From the NCBI GenBank assembly GCA_020631175.1, contig JAHDHT010000013.1, positions 3,196-8,537 on the forward strand: a stretch of 5,342 nt of DNA. Direction: 5' to 3'. How positions within the stretch are numbered: position 1 is the stretch's first letter; every line of letters starts with the position of its first letter. Made by a program: the position numbers and the translations under genes. Shown one piece after another: positions 1 to 5,342 of this stretch. The notes under the pieces were generated by a model. That model saw nothing but the letters and a program-made list of their open reading frames with translations. It had not been told where the DNA came from and did not search any database. This DNA is from Chitinophagales bacterium (GTDB lineage: Bacteria > Bacteroidota > Bacteroidia > Chitinophagales > JAHDHT01).

Positions 1-635
1 TTCAAGTATTTTTCAGCAGCTTTCATTGGCTGATCCTCCAATTGAGTACCAAAGGTATCGTTCCATCGGTTTAAAAATCCAAACAATGAAACAATAGCTC
101 CTAACTCCAGAATTTGTTCATCATTATAGTATTTTTTCAACTCGGTAAAATGCGCTTGCTCCACTTGATTCGGAACACATCCTGCAGCATATCCAAAACG
201 CAAAGCCGCCTTTTCAGCATCATCAAATGCATCACTTGTCTCAAAATTCCAAATTTCTTCAAGTTGCTTTTCTTTAGCACCATTATGTGAAGCTTCGCTT
301 ATTGTATGTGCCTGGCAATAGCGACATCCAGATGCATTACTGCTAACATGAGCAACAAGATTTCTAAGATACATCGGTACCCTATCCTTCCGATTCAAAA
401 ATTGTAAAGACCATATCATATTTTGAACATTCAATCGAAAGGCTTTAAAAGGCTTTACTTTCTTCGGATCCCCGATTAAAATGCCGGATAAATTCGTAAA
501 GCTTGCCAGTAAAGCCGGTATGCGAGCCATAACCTCCATACTGTTAGGTAAAAAGCCCATATTCTCTTTTACCATTTTAAACAAATAGTCAAATCGTTTT
601 AAAACTTTCTTATCCGGTTTCTTTACGCTATTCAT
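1..635 (-). CDS. AhpD-like / carboxymuconolactone decarboxylase-family protein, 3' end outside window
   Basis: My own reverse-strand translation starts at the ATG at 635-633 (MNSVKKPDKK...) and stays open for 211 codons to the left edge, so the C-terminus is missing. The signature is CRYCQAH at residues 104-110, inside GCRYCQAHTISEA: a redox CxxC followed by His, as in AhpD-type alkylhydroperoxidases. A later stretch (FDDAEKAALRFGYAAG, about 137-152) matches the usual post-motif helix of the family. Members are small cytosolic all-helical proteins; AhpD itself is a disulfide reductase partner in peroxide defence, while many paralogues have no known substrate. His follows the second Cys after two residues, whereas AhpD has three (CxxCxxxH). 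No signal peptide or membrane segment is visible. The gene is divergent from the crotonase gene with 48 bp between starts. The family call is firm; the exact reaction is unknown. Confidence 0.82.
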   Translation of the reverse strand, partial: MNSVKKPDKKVLKRFDYLFKMVKENMGFLPNSMEVMARIPALLASFTNLSGILIGDPKKVKPFKAFRLNVQNMIWSLQFLNRKDRVPMYLRNLVAHVSSNASGCRYCQAHTISEASHNGAKEKQLEEIWNFETSDAFDDAEKAALRFGYAAGCVPNQVEQAHFTELKKYYNDEQILELGAIVSLFGFLNRWNDTFGTQLEDQPMKAAEKYL

Positions 636-648
636 TAAACAATTTTTT

Positions 649-656
649 CAAAGATA
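649..656 (-). promoter_or_regulatory. Candidate Bacteroidota -7 element (TATCTTTG) for the AhpD-like gene
   Basis: On the minus strand the 48-bp divergent gap contains TATCTTTG, a full match to the TANNTTTG -7 consensus of Bacteroidota promoters. It ends 13 bases before the ATG at 635, implying a very short leader. No TTG lies at the expected 17-19 base spacing upstream; only TTT is there. No equally good element was found on the plus strand for the crotonase gene, so how that gene starts within the same gap is unclear. Based on a consensus match only. Confidence 0.42.
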
Positions 657-683
657 AACTTTACCTTCATTTAAAATTATCGC

Positions 684-1496
684 ATGTCCTACAATTCATT
701 TTTATTAGATATAAAAGACCATATTGCCACCGTCAGTATTAATAAGCCTCAAATGGCAAATGCATTGCATACAAGAGACTGGCTCGAAATGAAATCTGTT
801 TTCGAAGAGCTGGATAAAAATGATGAAGTAAGAGCAATTATTCTTCACGGAGAAGGGAAGCACTTTTGTGCCGGAATGGAACTAGCCACTTTTATGGAAC
901 TTCAACAAGAAGTTAATCAAGAATGTGAAGGCAGAAAGCGGGAAGACATGAAAGCCTATATCTTAATGATACAGGATTGTATTAGTGCAATTGAAAAATG
1001 TAAAGTGCCTGTTATTGCTAACATTCATAATGGCTGTATCGGCGGAGGACTTGATTTAGTTAGCGCATGTGATTTCAGATATTGTACCGCCGATGCATGG
1101 TTTACAATTAAAGAAGTTGATCTTGGAATGGTAGCAGATCTGGGAACCCTTCAAAGACTGCCAAAGATTATCCACCCTGGCATAATGGCTGAGTTAGCTT
1201 ATACCGGAAGAAAAGTATTCGCTGATGAAGCGGTTAAAATCGGATTGGTTAATCAATCTTTTGAAAGCAAAGAATCAATGCTAAATCATGCAAATTCAAT
1301 TGCCCGGCAAATCTCAGAAAAATCACCTTTAACAATTCGTGGAATTAAAGATGTATTGCTTTATCAAAGAGATCATTCTGTTTCGGATGGATTAAAATAT
1401 GTTTCTATCTATAATGCAGGTACATTATTAAGTAGTGATTTACAAGAAGCAATGTCAGCATATTTTGAAAAACGGACTCCAGAATTCAAAAATTAA
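684..1496 (+). CDS. Enoyl-CoA hydratase/isomerase family, probable delta(3,5)-delta(2,4)-dienoyl-CoA isomerase
   Basis: This is a complete 270-residue crotonase-fold protein, the usual length. The first oxyanion-hole loop is HFCAGMEL (60-67) and the second is GCIGGGLDL (117-125). Three acidic residues match the catalytic set of mammalian ECH1 (Asp176, Glu196, Asp204 in rat): here Asp124 in GGGLDL, Glu144 in IKEVDLG and Asp152 in MVADLG, with identical 20- and 8-residue spacings. The block DLGTLQRLPKII also resembles ECH1. The known ECH1 reaction shifts 3,5-dienoyl-CoA to 2,4-dienoyl-CoA during beta-oxidation of unsaturated fatty acids with odd-position double bonds. No signal peptide or organellar-type tail is present, so it is presumably cytosolic. 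The ATG at 684 puts the crotonase N-terminus (YNSFLLDIKDHIATVSINKP) at the usual distance; no Shine-Dalgarno is seen. It is followed after 5 bp by the DinB-like gene, probably co-transcribed. A broader enoyl-CoA hydratase role is the alternative. Confidence 0.88.
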   Translation: MSYNSFLLDIKDHIATVSINKPQMANALHTRDWLEMKSVFEELDKNDEVRAIILHGEGKHFCAGMELATFMELQQEVNQECEGRKREDMKAYILMIQDCISAIEKCKVPVIANIHNGCIGGGLDLVSACDFRYCTADAWFTIKEVDLGMVADLGTLQRLPKIIHPGIMAELAYTGRKVFADEAVKIGLVNQSFESKESMLNHANSIARQISEKSPLTIRGIKDVLLYQRDHSVSDGLKYVSIYNAGTLLSSDLQEAMSAYFEKRTPEFKN

Positions 1497-1501
1497 TCTT
1501 T

Positions 1502-2014
1502 ATGACTCATATTGAATATTTATTGAATGATTTGGCAAATGAAATTGCTATAATTAAACATTTGCACTCCAAAATAAACGAAGAAGATTTAAACTTTAGT
1601 CCCGCACAGGGTATGCGCACAGTTCAGGACTTACTTGATTACTTAAGAGTTTGTTCATTAACCGTTGCTCAGTTTTATTTAGGCGAAGAACAGACTCCGG
1701 AGAAAATGAAAAAACAATCAGAAAAATTGAAAGCCGAAGCTATGGCCTTTAAAGATTTTGATAAGGCAATGGATTTTCAATTTGAACGAATTGAGAAGTT
1801 ATTTGAAAATGTTTCTGATAAAGATTTAAAAGAAAGAATTGTAAAGAATTTCCTGGAAGAAGAGGTTCCTTTAGGAGAAGCACTGCAGCATACTGTCTTT
1901 AAATACCTTCCCGCATACCGAATGCAGTTATTTCTATATTTGAAAATATCAGGGAAATCGAATTTAAATACCTTCAATAATTGGTTAGGAATTGATCCAC
2001 CTCCTCGATCTTAA
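1502..2014 (+). CDS. DinB-like four-helix-bundle protein, metal-binding histidines apparently absent
   Basis: This 170-residue, mostly helical, charged protein has no signal peptide. It reads as DinB-like: an N-terminal helix, FSPAQGMRTVQDLLDYL (32-48) where DinB proteins have their second helix, and a last helix ending AYRMQLFLYLK (138-148), followed by the tail NNWLGIDPPPR (159-169). Many DinB proteins bind a metal through three histidines, one in helix 2 and two in an HxxxHRGQ-like helix 4. Here the helix-2 position appears to be Tyr47, and the helix-4 segment reads YLPAYRMQ with tyrosines at 135 and 139, so the triad seems lost; His130 lies nearby but off register. Some DinB relatives are thiol-S-transferases (bacillithiol or mycothiol users), but no function can be assigned here. 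It starts 5 bp after the crotonase stop, so the two probably share a transcript. The family call rests on pattern memory and is moderate. Confidence 0.6.
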   Translation: MTHIEYLLNDLANEIAIIKHLHSKINEEDLNFSPAQGMRTVQDLLDYLRVCSLTVAQFYLGEEQTPEKMKKQSEKLKAEAMAFKDFDKAMDFQFERIEKLFENVSDKDLKERIVKNFLEEEVPLGEALQHTVFKYLPAYRMQLFLYLKISGKSNLNTFNNWLGIDPPPRS

Positions 2015-2330
2015 AGATTTTTGTTTAATGTTTTTTATAAAAGTATTCGCAAAATAAATATTACAATTCCATTACATGTGAAATTTATTTTAGGTGGCAC
2101 TTACACTTAAAGTGTAAAATGTTCATTGTTACCCATTTATATATATAAGTAATTTATTTTTAAAAGTTTTCCTTTCTTAAACAAGCAATAATTCAGTAAT
2201 ATTATGTTGCTCATTTTTAAAAGATACCAAAACTTTTTAGTTAATTAGGTAACATAATGCGGTCGTATTACGTAAAGAGAATCGTTTAAACAGCTTAAAT
2301 ACCCGCATTTAACACGCTTAACTTAACCCA
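2015..2330. other. 316-bp AT-rich intergenic region upstream of the fusion gene
   Basis: No convincing gene is present on either strand. Content seen: a weak dyad around the DinB-like stop codon followed by a T-rich run (about 2006-2023), too short to call a terminator; the perfect palindrome at 2101-2117; a TATATATA stretch near 2140-2147; an 11-bp direct repeat (ATTTTTAAAAG) at 2156-2166 and 2213-2223, which may be chance in such AT-rich DNA; and a small palindrome TTACGTAA near 2268-2275. The last 60 bases before the ATG at 2331 contain no recognisable ribosome binding site and no clean TANNTTTG box. The length suggests a separately regulated promoter or a long leader for the fusion gene rather than read-through from the upstream pair. 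Confidence 0.6.
2101..2117. promoter_or_regulatory. Perfect 8+1+8 palindrome, candidate operator
   Basis: The sequence TTACACTTAAAGTGTAA is a perfect inverted repeat: TTACACTT and AAGTGTAA around a single A. A one-base centre and the lack of a following T-run argue against an intrinsic terminator. The shape fits a binding site for a dimeric helix-turn-helix regulator. It lies 213 bp before the start of the fusion gene and 86 bp after the end of the DinB-like gene. No regulator gene is in the window, so the binding protein is unknown. Confidence 0.45.
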
Positions 2331-4772
2331 ATGAATGCTAAAACATCTAAGTTCCACAAAACTGTGGAACTGGTCAATGAAATAGTAATATATGGTATTG
2401 ACCGTGGTCTCGGACATTTAAACACAGAGGATCTCGAACTCAATGGAAGAACTGTTGTATTAAATGGAGAAGAAAAATTAAACTTTAGTTCTTGCAGCTA
2501 TTTAGGATTAGAATTACATGATGGTCTTAAAAAGGGAGCTATTGAGGCAATTGAAAAATACGGTACTCAATTTTCCAGTTCCAGAACATATGTTTCTTTA
2601 GGTTTATATAAAGAGTATGAATCATTATTAAGCCAGATGTTTGATAATGCACCGGTAATTGTCGGTCCTACCACTACCCTATGCCATCAGATCGTAATGC
2701 CTGTATTAATCGATAAAAATGATCTTTTAATTTATGATCAGCAGGTTCATTTCAGTGTGCAAAACGCCATGCACCCATTAAGGTCGAACAATACAAAGAC
2801 CATTATTTTAAGACATAATGATTTAAATAGTCTTGAAGATCATTTAAAACATGAGAGTCGTAAATATGATAAAATATGGTATTGTTGTGATGGCGTATAT
2901 TCAATGTATGGTGATTTTGCTCCGCTTGATGAGCTGGTTTCTTTGATGATAAAATATCCTAAACTACATCTTTATGTTGATGACGCTCATGGTATGAGCT
3001 GGATGGGTAAAAATGGTACAGGATATGCTTTTAGTAAACTGGGACGACATCCGAAGGTTATGTTAGTAACCTCACTAAATAAAGCTTTTGCTTCAGGTGG
3101 TGGATTAATGGTTTTTCCAAATAAAAAAATTAAATCAATTGTCAAAAACTACGGTGGTCCATTAACTTTTGGCGGTCCTTTACAGCCGGCAAACTTAGGT
3201 GCTGGAATTGCAAGTGCAAAAATTCATTTAGATTCAGAAATTTATGAGTTGCAATCTGCCTTTCAGGAGAAGTTACAATTTAACAGAACATTAGTTAATC
3301 AGTTAAATATTCCTATTGTTGGAGATCGGAACGCTCCTATTATATTTTGTGGAATTGGATTAACTAAAGTGGGTTATAATCTTGTAAAGAAATTATACGA
3401 TGATGGATTTTATGTAAACACAGGTATTTTTCCTGCTGTTCCAGAAACATCAACCGGTATACGGTACGTTATTAATAATCATCATAAGTTCGATGATATT
3501 GAGCAATTGGTGAAGTCAATCAATAAAAATATTCCAATTTCTTTCGCAGAAGAAGATAGAACTTATAACGATATAAAAAGAGCATATCGAAGAATACCAG
3601 GATTTAAGATGCCTGAAAATATGCCTGAAATTCCTTTCTTAAATATTGAAAGAAAGGAATTAAATATTCTCGAATTTGATAGTATACATGATATTGATCC
3701 ATACAAATGGAAACGAATCCACGGTGAATCACATGCTATGAATTACGATTACCTTTCGGCCTTGGAGAATATTCATGTAAATCATCAAGAAAAAGAATTT
3801 AATTGGAAATTTAAATATTTCATTATTGAGGATAAAAATAATGAAGTGATATTTTCAACGGTTTGTACAATTGTTTTGTGTAAGGATGATGTTTTTGCAA
3901 GTAGCCACATAAGTGAACATCTTGAATTGGAAAGAGCCACAAATAATGGCTTACTGACAAGTAAGACATTAATTATGGGTACAATGGGTTCTGATACTAA
4001 AAACTTTTACCTGAAAAATGATAGTGACCTCAGTGAAAAGTCATTAGAAATTTTCCTGAACAGAGTCCGTGAAATTCAAGACCAGGAAGACGTCACTAAT
4101 ATTATACTTCGGTCCTTTGAAAAGAATGAAAAACTATTTGAATTTTTTCATAAACAAGGATTTATTAAATACGAATTACCGGCTGATCATAAACTGTCAA
4201 ATTTGAAAAATCGGTCATATGAAGATTTTTTGAAGGAAGACATCAGACATCATAAAAGATATCGAATTAAAAAGATTTCCAAACTTTCCCATCTATTTAA
4301 AGTAGAAAAGGTAAATCAGTTTGAAGACATTTCAGAACTGGTTAAATTATATCATAATGTTAGAGACCGGAATTTTGAAATCAATACATTCCCATTTCCT
4401 GATGAGTTTTTTAATTACATTCAAAAATCTCCGGACTGGGAAATTTTAAAGCTAAAATTTATTCCAAAAGGAAATGTGGTTTCAGTAGTATTTGCTCATA
4501 TGTCTTTAAATGAATATACTTTCTTGTTGTTCGGGAAAGATTATGATATGGATCCTTCTTATGAGATATATAAACGTTCATTAATAATGGTTATTCAAAG
4601 AGCCATTGAATTAAATAAAGATGTAATTAATTGTGGATTATCGGCATCGCTGGCAAAACGAAAAGTTGGATTTTTAGCAGAAGAAAATTTTGCATTTATA
4701 CAGCAAAAAGATGATTTCTCAAGAAATTATATTAGTAATCTAGAAACAGAATTAAAGGGTAGATTGAATTAA
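2331..4772 (+). CDS. Fusion of alpha-oxoamine synthase-type PLP enzyme with GNAT/FemAB-like acyltransferase
   Basis: This complete 813-residue protein has two parts. Residues about 1-400 are a fold-type I PLP enzyme of the alpha-oxoamine synthase group (relatives: BioF, KBL, serine palmitoyltransferase, CqsA), itself about 400 residues long. Visible landmarks are LNFSSCSYLGLE (50-61), His140 in the DxxxHxS context that stacks on PLP, VDDAHG with Asp217 and His220, the Schiff-base Lys251 in TSLNKAF, a GGG turn (256-258), and Arg378 in TGIRYVINNHH at the carboxylate-binding position. The usual GSRxxxGT motif is replaced by SSRTYVSLG (83-91). Residues about 403-440 are a charged, Pro-rich linker. 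Residues about 445-813 resemble the FemAB-like/Acetyltransf_6 side of GNAT: a DFLKEDIRHHKRYRIKK segment (632-648), LYHNVRDR (673-680), a YTFLLFGKDYD strand (729-739) and SLAKRKVGF (773-781). The known synthase reaction is decarboxylative condensation of an acyl-CoA with an amino acid; N-acylation by the second half is inferred. No membrane segment is obvious. Substrates are unknown; sphingolipid-, sulfonolipid- or signal-type products are possible. I believe database entries with this architecture exist, but could not check. Confidence 0.85.
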   Translation: MNAKTSKFHKTVELVNEIVIYGIDRGLGHLNTEDLELNGRTVVLNGEEKLNFSSCSYLGLELHDGLKKGAIEAIEKYGTQFSSSRTYVSLGLYKEYESLLSQMFDNAPVIVGPTTTLCHQIVMPVLIDKNDLLIYDQQVHFSVQNAMHPLRSNNTKTIILRHNDLNSLEDHLKHESRKYDKIWYCCDGVYSMYGDFAPLDELVSLMIKYPKLHLYVDDAHGMSWMGKNGTGYAFSKLGRHPKVMLVTSLNKAFASGGGLMVFPNKKIKSIVKNYGGPLTFGGPLQPANLGAGIASAKIHLDSEIYELQSAFQEKLQFNRTLVNQLNIPIVGDRNAPIIFCGIGLTKVGYNLVKKLYDDGFYVNTGIFPAVPETSTGIRYVINNHHKFDDIEQLVKSINKNIPISFAEEDRTYNDIKRAYRRIPGFKMPENMPEIPFLNIERKELNILEFDSIHDIDPYKWKRIHGESHAMNYDYLSALENIHVNHQEKEFNWKFKYFIIEDKNNEVIFSTVCTIVLCKDDVFASSHISEHLELERATNNGLLTSKTLIMGTMGSDTKNFYLKNDSDLSEKSLEIFLNRVREIQDQEDVTNIILRSFEKNEKLFEFFHKQGFIKYELPADHKLSNLKNRSYEDFLKEDIRHHKRYRIKKISKLSHLFKVEKVNQFEDISELVKLYHNVRDRNFEINTFPFPDEFFNYIQKSPDWEILKLKFIPKGNVVSVVFAHMSLNEYTFLLFGKDYDMDPSYEIYKRSLIMVIQRAIELNKDVINCGLSASLAKRKVGFLAEENFAFIQQKDDFSRNYISNLETELKGRLN
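2350..2371 (+). repeat. 9-bp perfect inverted repeat in the first codons of the fusion gene
   Basis: Arms AGTTCCACA (2350-2358) and TGTGGAACT (2363-2371) are perfect reverse complements separated by AAAC. The hairpin covers codons 7-14 and begins 19 bases after the first base of the start codon, close to the region covered by an initiating ribosome. It could lower or tune translation, act as a protein-binding dyad, or be chance within the coding sequence. Confidence 0.5.
3609..3632 (+). repeat. 12-bp tandem duplication in the interdomain linker
   Basis: Units ATGCCTGAAAAT (3609-3620) and ATGCCTGAAATT (3621-3632) are identical at 11 of 12 bases and keep the reading frame. They encode MPEN then MPEI (residues 427-434). 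The position is the linker between the PLP enzyme and the acyltransferase half, so a recent in-frame linker expansion is plausible. Confidence 0.6.
3629..3661 (+). repeat. 12-bp perfect inverted repeat in the interdomain linker
   Basis: Arms AATTCCTTTCTT (3629-3640) and AAGAAAGGAATT (3650-3661) are perfect reverse complements around a 9-base spacer. One strand of the stem is almost all pyrimidine, the other almost all purine. It overlaps the second unit of the tandem duplication, and TTAAATATT recurs at 3639-3647 and 3660-3668. It lies inside coding sequence (residues about 433-444) and has no T-run to act as a terminator. Confidence 0.55.
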
Positions 4773-5342
4773 ATCCTGCACAAGTTCTGAACTGATTTTT
4801 TCATCCTTTAAGTTCTTAGGTAAAGTGAAAAAGAATGTTGTTCCATACCCATAGGTAGAATCAACAGACATTTCTCCTTTATGTAATTCAACAATTTTTT
4901 TACAAGTAGCGAGTCCAATGCCACTACCCTTATATTCAAATTCAGAATGTAATTTTTTAAACGGTTCGAAAATTAATTTTAAATATTCTTTTTCAATTCC
5001 GATACCATTGTCTTTGATGGAAAAACGATAATGATCTTTTAACTCTTCACATAAGATAGATATATGTAAAGGCACATTATTCTTTCTGAACTTTATAGCA
5101 TTATGTAATAGGTTTTGAAATAATTGATTAATCTTAACAGGAATTACATCAAGCATAGGCAATTGATTAATTTCAATACTTGCACCACTTTTGCAAATTC
5201 CGTTGTGTAGATTTTGAGTAACTTGTTTTACAACGAGATTCATATCCTGCTCTACAAACTCCTGACTCTTTTTTGAATTCAGTTTAGCATAATCTAATAA
5301 ATCGCCAACCAAAGTTTGCATACTTTCAGTGCTATTGGTTAT
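4752..5342 (-). CDS. Sensor histidine kinase, C-terminal part; 5' end outside window
   Basis: The frame is open to the right edge: seven codons (ITNSTES) precede the Met at 5321-5319, which lies inside the dimerisation helix and is not the true start. The visible 196 residues hold the end of the DHp domain (MQTLVGDLLDYAKLN) and a full HATPase_c domain. Numbering from that Met: N box QNLLHNAIKF (69-78) with Asn74, G1 box DNGIGIE (104-110), F box FEPF (118-121), G2 box GSGIGLA (132-138) and G3 box GYGTTFFFTLP (158-168). The phosphoacceptor His should lie about 50 residues further upstream, off the window, together with any sensor domain. The family autophosphorylates and passes phosphate to a response regulator; the sequence resembles PAS-linked cytosolic kinases, but the signal is unknown. 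There is a short tail after the kinase core (KNLKDEKISSELVQDLIQSTL). Its 3' end overlaps the convergent fusion gene by 21 bp. Confidence 0.9.
   Translation of the reverse strand: MTNSTESMQTLVGDLLDYAKLNSKKSQEFVEQDMNLVVKQVTQNLHNGICKSGASIEINQLPMLDVIPVKINQLFQNLLHNAIKFRKNNVPLHISILCEELKDHYRFSIKDNGIGIEKEYLKLIFEPFKKLHSEFEYKGSGIGLATCKKIVELHKGEMSVDSTYGYGTTFFFTLPKNLKDEKISSELVQDLIQSTL

Noticed and set aside
1777..1977. 66-codon minus-strand open frame
   Set aside because: It lies wholly within the DinB-like gene on the opposite strand, matches no family I recognise and is Ser/Lys/Phe-rich low-information sequence; it is a shadow frame.
2204..2248. 14-codon plus-strand frame (MLLIFKRYQNFLVN) as a possible leader peptide
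   Set aside because: It has no ribosome binding site, no run of regulatory codons and no following attenuator hairpin; similar short frames arise by chance in AT-rich DNA. A 25-codon minus-strand frame in the same gap was dismissed for the same reasons.
4238..4251. Two tandem copies of AGACATC as a phase-variable repeat
   Set aside because: Two copies are too few for frequent slippage, and the frame is intact through this region.
4783..4801. Short dyad AGTTCTGAACT followed by six T, as a terminator for the fusion gene
   Set aside because: With a realistic loop only four base pairs remain, and the sequence encodes the end of the histidine kinase on the other strand; too weak to call.
5319..5321. 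ATG as the true start of the histidine kinase gene
   Set aside because: The frame is open upstream to the window edge, and this Met lies inside the dimerisation helix, after the point where the phosphoacceptor His should be.

Overview
The window looks like an accessory or metabolic stretch of a Bacteroidota chromosome. The evidence is low G+C (about a third by eye), no clear AGGAGG-type ribosome binding site before any of the four visible start codons, a TANNTTTG-type promoter element, and protein families common in that phylum. The lineage is an inference; there is no rRNA or marker gene to confirm it.

Layout: (i) 1-635, minus strand, the N-terminal 211 residues of an AhpD-like / carboxymuconolactone decarboxylase-family protein, cut by the left edge. 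(ii) A 48-bp divergent gap, then a tight plus-strand pair: a crotonase-fold enzyme carrying the acidic residues of dienoyl-CoA isomerase (684-1496) and, 5 bp later, a DinB-like four-helix-bundle protein (1502-2014). (iii) A 316-bp AT-rich intergenic region with a perfect 8+1+8 palindrome. (iv) 2331-4772, an 813-residue fusion of an alpha-oxoamine synthase-type PLP enzyme with a C-terminal GNAT/FemAB-like acyltransferase. (v) 4752-5342, minus strand, the C-terminal part of a sensor histidine kinase, cut by the right edge and overlapping the fusion gene tail-to-tail by 21 bp.

The most interesting object is the fusion gene. Alpha-oxoamine synthases condense an acyl-CoA with an amino acid to give an amino-ketone; a GNAT/FemAB-like domain could then acylate the new amine. 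One polypeptide could therefore make an N-acylated amino-ketone, the logic of a sphingolipid, sulfonolipid or acyl-amino-ketone signal. That chemistry is inferred from domains, not shown. Three DNA-level features sit on or near this gene: the upstream palindrome, a 9-bp hairpin within its first codons, and a 12-bp tandem duplication next to a 12-bp inverted repeat exactly in the linker between its two halves. The dienoyl-CoA isomerase points to unsaturated fatty acid beta-oxidation, but nothing in the sequence links it functionally to the fusion gene.
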